Shown in pieces: positions 33,080-41,711 of a DNA stretch of 64,000 nt (its first letter is position 1; every line of letters starts with the position of its first letter). Source of the stretch: Variovorax brevis (GTDB taxonomy: Bacteria > Pseudomonadota > Gammaproteobacteria > Burkholderiales > Burkholderiaceae_C); contig NZ_JASZYG010000004.1 of the NCBI RefSeq assembly GCF_030317105.1, forward strand, positions 558,001-622,000, read 5' to 3'. Made by a program: the position numbers and the translations under genes. Below the pieces are notes generated by a model that was given only the letters and a program-made list of their open reading frames with translations, ran no database searches and was not told where the DNA came from.

Positions 33080-35455
33080 TCAAACGGGGGTGAGCTTCGC
33101 GACGCTGAGCGCCAGCCACTTCACGCCGTGGCGCGGAAAATTGATCTGTGCGCGCGCATCGTCTCCCGTGCCTTCCAGCGCCAGCACGGTGCCTTCGCCG
33201 AACTTGTTGTGAAACACCTGCATTCCCGATCGCAAGCCGTGTGACGGTGCTGCTTTTTGCGGCGGCACGGGCGGGCTGGCGAAGTTTTCCTTGCTGTAGC
33301 CGCCGGCGCCTCCGCGCGTGGTGGCGTAGCCGCCGCCATAGCCGAAAGCCGAGGGCGCGAAGCCCTGGTTCTTCGGCGTGAGCCACTTAAGCGCGCCTTC
33401 GGGCAGTTCCTCGAAGAAGCGGCTCTTGACGTTGTAGCGCGTCTGGCCGTGCAGCATGCGCGTCTGCGAGTGGCTCAGGTACAGGCGCTTGCGCGCCCGC
33501 GTGATGGCCACGTACATCAGGCGCCGCTCTTCTTCCAGCGCCTCGTGGTCGCTCATGGAGTTCTCGTGCGGAAAGAGCCCTTCTTCCATGCCGGTGATGA
33601 AGACGCAATCGAATTCCAGCCCCTTGGCGGCGTGCACCGTCATGAGCTGCACGGCGTCTTGCCCGGCCTGCGCCTGGTTGTCGCCCGATTCGAGGGCGGC
33701 ATGGGTCAGGAAGGCGGCGAGCGGACTCAGGGTCTCGCCCGTGTCGGCATCTGGCGGCGGCAGGATGTCGTCGAGCACGGGGCGCGAGGTGTCGATGCCC
33801 TGGCTGGCCGGCGACTGGCGCAGTTCGTCGATGGGCATGGCGACGGCGTCCCGCCCGAAGCCTTCCTGCGTGACGAAGCTCTCGGCCGCGTTCACCAGTT
33901 CTTCCAGATTCTCGATGCGGTCGGCGCCTTCGCGGTCCGCCTTGTAGTGCTCGATGAGGCCGCTGTGCTGCAGCACCAGTTCGATGATCTCGCGCAGCGT
34001 GATGCCCTGCGTTTGCTCGCGCAGCACGTCGATCCTGGCCACGAAGGCCGAGAGGTTGGCGCCGGCCTTGCCACTGAGCGCGCTCACGGCGTCGTGCAGC
34101 GATTTGCCGCCGGCACGCGCGGCATCCTGCAGTTGCTCCAGGCTGCGCGCGCCGATGCCGCGCGGCGGAAAGTTGACGACGCGCAGGAAGCTGGTGTCGT
34201 CGTCCTTGTTTTCCAGCAGACGCAGGTAGGCCAGCGCATGCTTGATTTCGGCGCGTTCGAAGAATCGCAGGCCGCCGTACACGCGATAGGGAACGCTGGC
34301 GTTGAACAGCGCGGTTTCAATCACCCGGCTCTGCGCGTTGCTGCGGTAGAGCACCGCCATTTCCTTGCGCTCGATGCCATCGCGTGCGAGTTGGCGCATC
34401 TCCTCGACCATCCACTGCGCTTCTGCGAAGTCGCTGGTCGACTCGTACACGCGCACCGGTTCGCCCGGCCCTTGGTCGGTGCGCAGGTTCTTGCCCAAGC
34501 GCTTGGTGTTGTGGCTGATGAGTTCGTTGGCCGAATCCAGGATGTTGCTGAAGCTGCGGTAGTTCTGCTCCAGCTTGATCTGGTGGCGCACATCGAACTC
34601 GTGCACGAAGTCGGCCATGTTGCCAACGCGCGCGCCGCGGAATGCGTAGATGCTCTGGTCGTCGTCGCCCACGGCAATCACGCTATTGGCGCCGCCCGGC
34701 ACGAACTGGCCGTTGACCACGTTGCCGGCCAGCATCTTGATCCACGAATACTGCAGTCGGTTGGTGTCCTGGAATTCGTCGATCAGGATGTGCCGAAAAC
34801 GCCGCTGGTAGTGCTCGCGAATGGGATCGTTGTCGCGCAGCAGTTCGAAGCTGCGCAGCATGAGTTCGCCGAAGTCGACCACGCCTTCGCGCTGGCATTG
34901 CTCTTCGTAAAGCTGGTACAGCTCGACCTTCTTGCGGTCGTCCTCGTTGCGGATCTCGACGTCGCGCGGACGCAGGCCGTCTTCCTTGGCGCCGGCGATG
35001 AACCATTGCGTCTGCTTGGCCGGAAAGCGCTCATCATCGACGTTGAACTGCTTCATCAGGCGCTTGATGGCCGAGAGCTGGTCTTGCGTGTCGAGGATCT
35101 GGAAAGTCGAAGGCAGGTTGGCCAGTTTCCAGTGCGCGCGCAGCAGGCGGTTGCACAAGCCGTGAAAGGTGCCAATCCACATGCCCCGCACGTTCACCGG
35201 CAGCATGGCCGACAGGCGCGTCAGCATTTCCTTGGCGGCTTTGTTCGTAAAGGTAACAGCCAGGATGCCGCCGGGCGAGACCTGGCCCGTTTGCATGAGC
35301 CAGGCGATTCGGGTGGTGAGCACACGGGTCTTGCCCGAGCCTGCGCCGGCGAGGATGAGGGCGTTTCCCTCTGGCAAGGTGACGGCGGCGCGCTGCTCGG
35401 GGTTCAGGTTGTGCAGCAGCGGAGATTCGGCAACCGCCGGGAGTTCGGTAAACAT
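33080..35455 (-). CDS. uvrD: DNA helicase II, UvrD/PcrA family
   Basis: 791 aa, superfamily 1A helicase. Motif I is ILAGAGSGKTRVLTTRIAWL, motif II DEFQDTN, motif III VGDDDQSIYAFRGA, motif IV EQNYRS, motif V VHAAKGLEFDCVFITG, motif VI RRLMYVAITRARKRL. It unwinds DNA 3'-5' in nucleotide excision and mismatch repair. The C-terminal region with LNKFGEGTVL-like (VFHNKFGEGTVLALEG) sequence is the usual PcrA/UvrD tail. It is divergent from guaC. Confidence 0.95.
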   Translation of the reverse strand: MFTELPAVAESPLLHNLNPEQRAAVTLPEGNALILAGAGSGKTRVLTTRIAWLMQTGQVSPGGILAVTFTNKAAKEMLTRLSAMLPVNVRGMWIGTFHGLCNRLLRAHWKLANLPSTFQILDTQDQLSAIKRLMKQFNVDDERFPAKQTQWFIAGAKEDGLRPRDVEIRNEDDRKKVELYQLYEEQCQREGVVDFGELMLRSFELLRDNDPIREHYQRRFRHILIDEFQDTNRLQYSWIKMLAGNVVNGQFVPGGANSVIAVGDDDQSIYAFRGARVGNMADFVHEFDVRHQIKLEQNYRSFSNILDSANELISHNTKRLGKNLRTDQGPGEPVRVYESTSDFAEAQWMVEEMRQLARDGIERKEMAVLYRSNAQSRVIETALFNASVPYRVYGGLRFFERAEIKHALAYLRLLENKDDDTSFLRVVNFPPRGIGARSLEQLQDAARAGGKSLHDAVSALSGKAGANLSAFVARIDVLREQTQGITLREIIELVLQHSGLIEHYKADREGADRIENLEELVNAAESFVTQEGFGRDAVAMPIDELRQSPASQGIDTSRPVLDDILPPPDADTGETLSPLAAFLTHAALESGDNQAQAGQDAVQLMTVHAAKGLEFDCVFITGMEEGLFPHENSMSDHEALEEERRLMYVAITRARKRLYLSHSQTRMLHGQTRYNVKSRFFEELPEGALKWLTPKNQGFAPSAFGYGGGYATTRGGAGGYSKENFASPPVPPQKAAPSHGLRSGMQVFHNKFGEGTVLALEGTGDDARAQINFPRHGVKWLALSVAKLTPV

Positions 35456-35504
35456 TGACCCATTGTAGAAAGCACGGCGGATGACGGTGATATGAACCCG
35501 CTTG

Positions 35505-35533
35505 TTACGTGGGTCTGGCAGGTAGCGTAAAAT
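35505..35533 (+). promoter_or_regulatory. Candidate sigma-70 promoter of guaC
   Basis: TTACGT (35505-35510) and TAAAAT (35528-35533) are separated by 17 bases. Transcription would start just before the leader hairpin at 35540. Confidence 0.5.
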
Positions 35534-35539
35534 CAGACA

Positions 35540-35570
35540 CCGGGCCCAAGTTTCTTGCGCCCGGTTTTTT
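35540..35570 (+). terminator. Leader terminator upstream of guaC
   Basis: CCGGGC (35540-35545) pairs with GCCCGG (35559-35564), extended by CAAG/CTTG, followed by six T's. Because it lies about 90 bases upstream of the guaC start and downstream of the best promoter, it is likely an attenuator. A second segment, CCACAAAAACCGG at 35595-35607, is complementary to the terminator's 3' arm plus T-run (35561-35574), allowing an alternative fold. Confidence 0.65.
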
Positions 35571-35658
35571 GTGGCCGAAGCTTTCTCTAGCGGACCACAA
35601 AAACCGGCCGGACCAAGCGCTCAAGCGTTATCAACGATTCCATTCAGGAGCCTGGTTC

Positions 35659-36636
35659 ATGCAGATTTTCGACTACGACAACATCCTCCTCCTCCCGCGC
35701 AAGTGCCGCGTGGAAAGCCGCTCCGAGTGCGACGCCAGCGTCGAACTCGGCGGCCACAAGTTCCGCATTCCGGTCGTTCCGGCCAACATGAAAACGGTGG
35801 TCGACGAGACCATCTGCACCTGGCTCGCCAAGAGCGGCTACTTCTACGTGATGCACCGCTTCGACCTGGACAACGTCAAGTTCGTCAAGGACATGCACGC
35901 CAAAGGCGTGTTCGCATCGATCTCGTTGGGCGTGAAGAAGCCGGACTACGAAACGGTCGACAAGCTCGTTGCTGAAAAGCTGGTGCCTGAATTCATCACC
36001 ATCGACATCGCCCACGGCCATGCCGACAGCGTGAAGAACATGATCGGCTACCTGAAGGAAAAGCTGCCGAAGTCCTTCATAATCGCCGGCAACGTCGGCA
36101 CGCCGGAAGCCGTGATCGACCTGGAAAACTGGGGCGCGGACGCCACCAAGGTCGGCATCGGCCCGGGCAAGGTGTGCATCACCAAGCTCAAGACCGGTTT
36201 CGGCACGGGCGGCTGGCAGTTGTCGGCGCTGAAATGGTGCGCACGCGTGGCCACCAAGCCGATCATTGCCGACGGCGGCATTCGCGACCACGGCGACATC
36301 GCCAAGAGCATCCGCTTCGGCGCCTCGATGGTCATGATCGGCTCGCTGTTCGCGGGGCATGAGGAATCGCCCGGCAAGACGGTCGAGGTCGACGGCGTAG
36401 CCTACAAGGAGTACTACGGCTCGGCCAGCGACTTCAACAAGGGCGAATACAAGCACGTCGAGGGCAAGCGCATCCTTGAACCCATCAAGGGCAAGCTGGC
36501 CAACACGCTGGTCGAAATGGAGCAGGACGTGCAAAGCTCCATCAGCTACGCCGGCGGCAAGAAGCTCATGGACATCCGCAAGGTCAACTACGTGACTTTG
36601 GGCGGCGACAACGCGGGCGAACACCTGCTGATGTAA
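35659..36636 (+). CDS. guaC: GMP reductase (GuaC, type 2)
   Basis: 325 aa, the length of the Gram-positive-like GuaC group rather than the 347-residue E. coli type. It converts GMP to IMP with NADPH. Catalytic Cys173 is in GIGPGKVCITK; other marks are NMKTVVDETI, IDIAHGHADSV and IIADGGIRDHGDIAKSIRFG with SLFAGHEESPG. The start MQIFDYDNILLLPR has a clear AGGAG ribosome site; longer open sequence upstream covers the leader terminator. A terminator follows the stop. Confidence 0.95.
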   Translation: MQIFDYDNILLLPRKCRVESRSECDASVELGGHKFRIPVVPANMKTVVDETICTWLAKSGYFYVMHRFDLDNVKFVKDMHAKGVFASISLGVKKPDYETVDKLVAEKLVPEFITIDIAHGHADSVKNMIGYLKEKLPKSFIIAGNVGTPEAVIDLENWGADATKVGIGPGKVCITKLKTGFGTGGWQLSALKWCARVATKPIIADGGIRDHGDIAKSIRFGASMVMIGSLFAGHEESPGKTVEVDGVAYKEYYGSASDFNKGEYKHVEGKRILEPIKGKLANTLVEMEQDVQSSISYAGGKKLMDIRKVNYVTLGGDNAGEHLLM

Positions 36637-36644
36637 GCCGCGCG

Positions 36645-36669
36645 GCGCGGCCCCGCTGCCGCGCTTTTT
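36645..36669 (+). terminator. Rho-independent terminator of guaC
   Basis: GCGCGGC pairs with GCCGCGC around a six-base loop, followed by five T's, starting nine bases after the guaC stop and ending at the convergent hydrolase stop codon. Confidence 0.8.
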
Positions 36670-36670
36670 C

Positions 36671-37537
36671 TCAGCTCTCCAGCAAGTGCATCGCCTGCTG
36701 GTGGAGCCGGTGCTCCGGGTTGGCGAAGGCATCCAGGATGTTGAAATGATTGCAGCCCGGCACCGCTTCGCACACTTGAACCACGCCTTGGCCCCAGGTG
36801 GCCTCGATCAATGCGTTCTGGCGCAGGAACTCTTCGCTCTCTTCGGCGCCTGCCACGGAGTACAGGACGCCGGACTTCGGTGCGGGCCACAGCGCAGGGC
36901 TCGTGCGCCGGACATCCTCCGGCGTGAGGTTCAGCGACGACTGGAACGACGGCGTCAGGTACATGGGCTCCAGGTCGAACAAGCCTGATATCGAGAAGGC
37001 GTTGCGCACGGCCTGCGCCGGCAAGTCGCGCCCGACTTTTTTCCAGTTGCAAGCCAAGAGCATGGCGGCCAGGTGCCCGCCGGCCGAATGGCCCGCCACC
37101 GTGATGCGCGCCGGATCGCCGCCGTGTGCGGCGATGTTGCGATGCGTCCACGCCAGCGCCTTCGCCATCTGGAGCGCGATGTCGGGAATGGTGACCGGCG
37201 CCGCGGCCGTGCCTGGGCACAGCGCATAGTTGGGCAGCACCACGCATACGTCGCGGCGGGTGAATGGCGGCACGATGAAGGAATGCTGGCTCTTGTCCAG
37301 CGCCCGCCAGTACCCGCCGTGGACAAAGAATAGCACCGGTGCGTCGGCCCGCTGCGCGGGAAAGATGTCGAGGGTTTCGTTGACGCCGTCGCCGTACCCA
37401 AGGTCGATGCTGCACGGCTGCGAGTCGCGAACCCGGGCGGACTCGAGCGCCCATCGCGCAAAGTAGTCGCCGTGCTCGGGCACGCGCGCCCGGTTGTTGT
37501 ACATGACTTCGAGCCAGGCGGGATCGTACTGAGCCAT
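36671..37537 (-). CDS. Alpha/beta hydrolase of the BD-FAE / arylformamidase-like type
   Basis: 288 aa from MAQYDPAWLEVMYNN with an AAGGAG ribosome site; an upstream Met adds 23 unsupported residues. The oxyanion motif is FFVHGGYWRALDKSQ, the nucleophile Ser is in GHSAGGHLAAML, and the catalytic His is probably in GCNHFNILDAF. HGGYW and VYNNRARVPEH are seen in kynurenine-formamidase-like esterases. Without neighbouring tryptophan-degradation genes the substrate stays open. Confidence 0.82.
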   Translation of the reverse strand: MAQYDPAWLEVMYNNRARVPEHGDYFARWALESARVRDSQPCSIDLGYGDGVNETLDIFPAQRADAPVLFFVHGGYWRALDKSQHSFIVPPFTRRDVCVVLPNYALCPGTAAAPVTIPDIALQMAKALAWTHRNIAAHGGDPARITVAGHSAGGHLAAMLLACNWKKVGRDLPAQAVRNAFSISGLFDLEPMYLTPSFQSSLNLTPEDVRRTSPALWPAPKSGVLYSVAGAEESEEFLRQNALIEATWGQGVVQVCEAVPGCNHFNILDAFANPEHRLHQQAMHLLES

Positions 37538-37638
37538 CGAGCGTTTCTCCTTGCTGTCCGGATTGAAAAGCCGAGATCTTGTCATGGCGTTTGCACCAAG
37601 CGCCATCGGGTGCTTCCGCGCTAAACTAATCGTGCGTT

Positions 37639-37714
<76 letters not shown>

Positions 37715-37860
37715 ACGACTTTGAAGGACTGTCGAGTCCGCGCATCGGGCGAGTAATTGCCAACTTCACGTCACACCGCTGCGTGCGTGCGAAGGCACCG
37801 ACGCGGCAGACCATTTGCAAGGCGCTTGCAGCGCCTTGTGCTCAACGTCGCTGCGAACCC

Positions 37861-38166
37861 TTATTTCGATGGGTTTGCCCGCGCGGCGGACTTCGCACCT
37901 CGCTCGGCGATGAATTCGTACTGCCCTGAAAGATCCCGCGTCCGCGTGCTGACCATTTCAGGCGCGGCGATGCGGTCCGCCACGACACCAACCGGCGCCC
38001 TGCGCGCATCTTGCGCTGCGTTGTCCGCGCCGCACGGACGATCGGAAAGCACCGTCTGACCGCTGTCGTCCTTGCAGCGATGAATTTCGGCGGACGCGGC
38101 AACACTGGCGGCTGCAAGGGTCAGGACGAGGATCGCTTGGGGCACACGTGCATGCGGAAAGAACAT
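37861..38166 (-). CDS. Exported DUF4124-like protein
   Basis: 101 aa with a signal peptide (AILVLTLAAASVAASAE). The mature N-terminus EIHRCKDDSGQTVLSDRPC is a DUF4124-type segment: a short beta region with two Cys residues that may form a disulfide in the periplasm. The rest is polar. Its function is unknown. It lies between two tRNA genes and is antisense to both. Confidence 0.7.
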   Translation of the reverse strand: MFFPHARVPQAILVLTLAAASVAASAEIHRCKDDSGQTVLSDRPCGADNAAQDARRAPVGVVADRIAAPEMVSTRTRDLSGQYEFIAERGAKSAARANPSK

Positions 38167-38484
38167 GGATTGACTCTCGGTTGGTTGCGCCGATCCTAGG
38201 GGCCCGAGGTCGTCACTGCGCCGTCAAATGTCATCTCGCCGTTAACAATTTGGGCATTAGTTGGCGCCGACAGCGCCTTTGCTTCAAGCGATGATTTGGC
38301 TCGCGCGGCGCGCTGTAGACCTTCTTCTTAGGCGTTCTCGTCGACTGGCTTGAGCAGCCTCGCCGAAGCAGCACCCTTCGCCGCGCGATCGGGTTGAATG
38401 TCAAAGAATTTGGAGCCACTGGCAGAAGTACTCAAAAGCTGGCTATAATCGTGGGATTGCCTGATCACAGCAATGTTGATTCAG
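38167..38484. other. Intergenic region with the tRNA-Lys promoter
   Basis: About 318 bases. A TATAAT box at 38444-38449 lies 35 bases before tRNA-Lys and is a good -10 element; the -35 is poorly matched. The rest holds no supported gene. A 46-codon minus-strand frame (38328-38468) ending in LKPVDENA is the only notable open frame and it overlaps the promoter. Confidence 0.55.
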
Positions 38485-38560
38485 GGGCTCTTAGCTCAGT
38501 TGGTAGAGCAGCGGACTCTTAATCCGTAGGTCGAGTGTTCGAGTCACTCAGGGCCCACCA
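38485..38560 (+). tRNA. tRNA-Lys, anticodon CTT
   Basis: 76 bases with encoded CCA. The acceptor stem GGGCTCT pairs with AGGGCCC. The anticodon stem GCGGA/TCCGT closes the loop CTCTTAA, giving anticodon CTT at 38518-38520, which reads AAG. T arm GAGTG-TTCGAGT-CACTC is intact. Confidence 0.96.
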
Positions 38561-38582
38561 AAATTTCTCCTCGCGAGTGCCG

Positions 38583-38616
38583 AAAAGCCCGCCATCCAAC
38601 GATGGCGGGCTTTTTT
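38583..38616. terminator. Strong terminator after tRNA-Lys
   Basis: A nine-base stem GCCCGCCAT / ATGGCGGGC with a six-base loop is followed by six T's. It ends the tRNA-Lys transcript; the flanking AAAA also allows weaker use from the other side, for the ArsR gene. Confidence 0.9.
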
Positions 38617-38637
38617 GTTTTCACGCGCTGCCAAGCC

Positions 38638-38988
38638 TCACATCGGAAGGCCGCCGCCGCCCCCGATGTCGTCCGGACCGCTGCGTTCAATGCGGGTCCC
38701 CAGAAAGGTACGGCGCGCAGCGACCCAGTCCGCGACACAGTCAAGGCCTCCCGTGTCCAGCCGGCACATGCGCACGCGGCCGATCTTCTTGGTCTGGATG
38801 AGGCCACTTTCTTCCAGCACCTGCAGGTGCTGCACGACGGCGGCCAGTGTCATGTCGAAAGGCTTGGCCAACTCGCTCACGCTGGCCGCGCCGCGGCTCA
38901 GGCGCTCGATGATGGCCCTGCGCGTGGGTTCGGCCAGGGCGCGCAGGCTGGTGTCGATGATGGTTGGATTGAGCATGGGTTTCAGCAT
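38638..38988 (-). CDS. ArsR-family winged-helix regulator
   Basis: 116 aa from MLKPMLNPTIIDTS; a start at MLNPT four codons later is equally possible. The HTH core is LAEPTRRAIIERLSRGAASV followed by SELAKPFDMTLAAVVQHLQV and a wing with GRVRMCRLDTGG. No Cys-pair metal site (ELCVCD) is seen, so it is not a classical arsenic or metal sensor; such regulators without metal sites often sit beside activator-of-Hsp90-like or catabolic genes. It is the last gene of the minus-strand acyl-CoA cluster, four bases after the dehydrogenase stop. Confidence 0.82.
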   Translation of the reverse strand: MLKPMLNPTIIDTSLRALAEPTRRAIIERLSRGAASVSELAKPFDMTLAAVVQHLQVLEESGLIQTKKIGRVRMCRLDTGGLDCVADWVAARRTFLGTRIERSGPDDIGGGGGLPM

Positions 38989-38992
38989 GGCG

Positions 38993-40123
38993 TCACAACC
39001 CACGCGAGATGATTTCTTTCATGATTTCGGAGGTGCCGCCGTAGATGCGCTGCACCCGGCTGTCGACGAAGGCACGCGCGATCGGGTACTCGCGCATGAA
39101 TCCGTAGCCGCCGTGCAATTGAAGCAACTGGTCGACGGCCTGGCCCTGCGCCTCGGTGGCGTAGAGCTTGACCATGGCGGCAAGCTCCGGCGTCAGCTTG
39201 CTTTCCAGGTGAAGCGCGATGCAGTGGTCCACGAACACGCGGCACGCCACCGTTTTCGTCTTGACCTCGGCCAGCGTGAAGCGCGTGTTCTGGTGCTCGA
39301 ACACCGACTGGCCAAAGGCCTTGCGGTTGCGCGTGTAGCTCACGGTTTCTTCCAGCATCGCCTCCATCAGGGCGGGGCTGCGCACCGCGACCATCAGTCG
39401 CTCCTTGGCCAATTGCTCCATCAGGTAGCCAAATCCCTTGCCCTCCTCGCCCAGCAAGTTGGCCACCGGCACACGGACTTCGTCGAAGAAAAGCTCACAG
39501 GTGTCCTGCGCCCTCAGGCCAATCTTCTCCAGCAAGGGCCCCTTGCTGAAGCCGCTCATGCCTGCTTCGACGACGATGAGGCTGATGCCGCGCGTGCCGG
39601 CCGCAGGGTCGGTCTTGCACACGACGATGACGATGTCCGAGTTCGCGCCGTTGGTGATGAAGGTCTTCGCGCCGTCGACGATGTAGTGCTCGCCCTCTCG
39701 CCTGGCGGTCGTGCGCACAGCCTTCAGGTCGCTGCCGATGCCGGGCTCGCTCATGGCGATGGCGCCGACTTGCTCTCCTCGTGCCATGGCTGGCAGCCAT
39801 CGCTGGCGTTGCGCTTCGCTGCCGTAGGCGAGCAGGTACGGGGCCACGATGTCGGAGTGCAACGCAAAGCCCGGCCCGGTGGCCACCACGCGCATCAACT
39901 CTTCGATGACCACGACGCAATGGCCGAAATCACCGCCGCCTCCCCCATACGCTTCAGGGATGGCTGGCAGCAACAAGCCCTCCTGGCCCGCCCTGCGCCA
40001 GGTCTCTCGCCGCACGATGCCAGCTTTTTCCCAATCGTGGTGATGCGGGACGATCTCGCGGGCGACGAATCGGCGGACCTGGTCCCTGAACAGTTCGTGG
40101 TCTTCCCTAAGTGCAGTGCGCAT
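38993..40123 (-). CDS. Acyl-CoA dehydrogenase (first)
   Basis: 376 aa FAD enzyme with a standard ACAD layout: N-terminal helices, IAMSEPGIGSDLKAVRTTA in the middle FAD-binding beta domain, TFITNGANSDIVIVV, and the C-terminal LQLHGGYGFMREYPIARAFV with RIYGGTSEIMKEI. The Glu in GGTSEI is the usual catalytic base of short/medium-chain dehydrogenases. It introduces an alpha-beta double bond into an acyl-CoA. It overlaps the CoA ligase gene by 17 bases and so is translationally coupled to it. Confidence 0.92.
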   Translation of the reverse strand: MRTALREDHELFRDQVRRFVAREIVPHHHDWEKAGIVRRETWRRAGQEGLLLPAIPEAYGGGGGDFGHCVVVIEELMRVVATGPGFALHSDIVAPYLLAYGSEAQRQRWLPAMARGEQVGAIAMSEPGIGSDLKAVRTTARREGEHYIVDGAKTFITNGANSDIVIVVCKTDPAAGTRGISLIVVEAGMSGFSKGPLLEKIGLRAQDTCELFFDEVRVPVANLLGEEGKGFGYLMEQLAKERLMVAVRSPALMEAMLEETVSYTRNRKAFGQSVFEHQNTRFTLAEVKTKTVACRVFVDHCIALHLESKLTPELAAMVKLYATEAQGQAVDQLLQLHGGYGFMREYPIARAFVDSRVQRIYGGTSEIMKEIISRGL

Positions 40124-41684
40124 CCGGGCCCTCCCTGGGCGTGACAGCGTTGTGGTTGTGGTATTGAGTGATCAGCAGGCGCTTGTAGAGCTTGCCGTTG
40201 TCCATGCGCGGCAACGCGGGCACGAAGTCCACGCTGCGCGGGCATTTGAGATGGGCCATGTGCTGGCGGCACCAGCCGATGATCTGCGCGGCCAGTTCAG
40301 GCGTGGCGGAGCTGGCATCACGCAGTTCGATGACGGCCTTGACCTCTTCCCCGAACTCCGCATGCGGCACGCCGATGACGGCGACGTCTCCCACACCCGG
40401 GTAGGTGGCCAGGAGGTTTTCGATCTCCTGCGGATAGATGTTCACGCCACCCGAGAGGATGAGATCGGTGCGCCGCCCCGAAAGGAACAGGTCGCCTTCC
40501 GCATCCACGTGGCCGATGTCGCCCAGCGTGGCGCAACCCTGGGCGTCGTAGACGGCGGCGGTCTTTTCCGGGTCGTTGTTGTATTCGAAGCGCGGCGTGC
40601 CGGAGAACCAGATGCGGCCCTGTTCGCCCGCCGGCAGTTCGCGCCCTTCGTCGTCCTTGACGTGGACGACGCCCAGAATGGCTCGCCCCACCGTGCCCGG
40701 CTTTTGCAACCACTGCGCGCTGTCGGCGGCAGTGAGCCCGATGCCCTCGGAACCCGCGTAGTACTCATACCAGACCGGTCCCCACCAATCGATCATTTGT
40801 CGCTTGATCGCAGGCGGGCAAGGCGCGGCGGCGTGAATGGCCACACGCATGCTGGAGAGATCGGCCTGCGCGCGCACGTCCTCGGGCAAGGCCAGCATGC
40901 GAATCATCATCGTCGGCACCCACTGGCTGTGCGTGGCCTGGAACCGGGCGATCAGGCGCAAGGCCCGTGCGGCGTCGAAGCGGCTCGCGACCACACAGGT
41001 GCCACCCCATTCGATGTTGCGCATGCTGCTGCGCAAGGGCGCGGCATGGTAGAGCGGCGCCATCGTGAGGTAAACGCAATCGGCACCAAAACCGAAGTAG
41101 TCGCGCCACACCACCGCATCGTGCGGATCGTGAAAGCGGTTGGCAAATGGCGTTAGCGCGCGCTTGATGCCCTTGGGCCGCCCGGTCGTGCCCGACGAAT
41201 AAAGAAAGTCCCGGCCCACGCAGCGCCGTGGCAACGATGCACCGGCAGAGTCCGCAATGGCTCGGGACAGTGAGCGGAATCCACGTGCGTCGCCATCGCT
41301 CAGATAACACAGGCCGGACCATTCGCCGACCAGCGGCGCGGTCTTGCGGGTGACGACCAGCAGCTTGGCGCCGCAATCCGCAAGGACGTAGTGCACCTCC
41401 TCTGGATGAAGTTGCGTGCTGACCGGTGTGTAGTAAAGACCCGCCCGGCGTGCGCCCCACGCCAACGCAAAGAAGTCGGGGTGGTTTTCCATCAACAGCG
41501 CGATGCAATCGCCTTCGCGCAAGCCAAGGGACACGAGCCATTTGGCAACGAGAGTCGCGCGCGCATCGAGCGCACGAAAACTCAATGTCGTGACGACCTC
41601 CTCGTCGACAAGGTGCACTGCGGCCTTGCGGGGGCATACGCGTGCCCAGTGCGCCAGCCGGTCAACGGCGGCGAGTGTGTCCAT
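40107..41684 (-). CDS. AMP-forming acyl-CoA synthetase
   Basis: 525 aa, ANL superfamily. The P-loop-like motif is FLYSSGTTGRPKGIKRA, the core motif YEYYAGSEGIGLT, and the hinge GRRTDLILSGGVNIYPQEIE. The C-terminal catalytic Lys is in PRMDNGKLYKRLL. It activates a carboxylic acid to its CoA ester using ATP. SSGTTGRPKGIKR and YYAGSEG are common in the bile-acid/long-chain 'acyl-CoA synthetase' group; the substrate is not fixed by sequence. It is in the same operon as both dehydrogenases. Confidence 0.9.
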   Translation of the reverse strand: MDTLAAVDRLAHWARVCPRKAAVHLVDEEVVTTLSFRALDARATLVAKWLVSLGLREGDCIALLMENHPDFFALAWGARRAGLYYTPVSTQLHPEEVHYVLADCGAKLLVVTRKTAPLVGEWSGLCYLSDGDARGFRSLSRAIADSAGASLPRRCVGRDFLYSSGTTGRPKGIKRALTPFANRFHDPHDAVVWRDYFGFGADCVYLTMAPLYHAAPLRSSMRNIEWGGTCVVASRFDAARALRLIARFQATHSQWVPTMMIRMLALPEDVRAQADLSSMRVAIHAAAPCPPAIKRQMIDWWGPVWYEYYAGSEGIGLTAADSAQWLQKPGTVGRAILGVVHVKDDEGRELPAGEQGRIWFSGTPRFEYNNDPEKTAAVYDAQGCATLGDIGHVDAEGDLFLSGRRTDLILSGGVNIYPQEIENLLATYPGVGDVAVIGVPHAEFGEEVKAVIELRDASSATPELAAQIIGWCRQHMAHLKCPRSVDFVPALPRMDNGKLYKRLLITQYHNHNAVTPREGPDAHCT

Positions 41685-41711
41685 CCATCCTCCCTTTTTA
41701 TTCTTCGAGAC

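Noticed and set aside
38328..38468. 46-codon minus-strand frame between the DUF4124 gene and tRNA-Lys, ending LKPVDENA
   Set aside because: No ribosome site was recognised and it runs antisense through the tRNA-Lys promoter. The evidence is too weak for a gene call.
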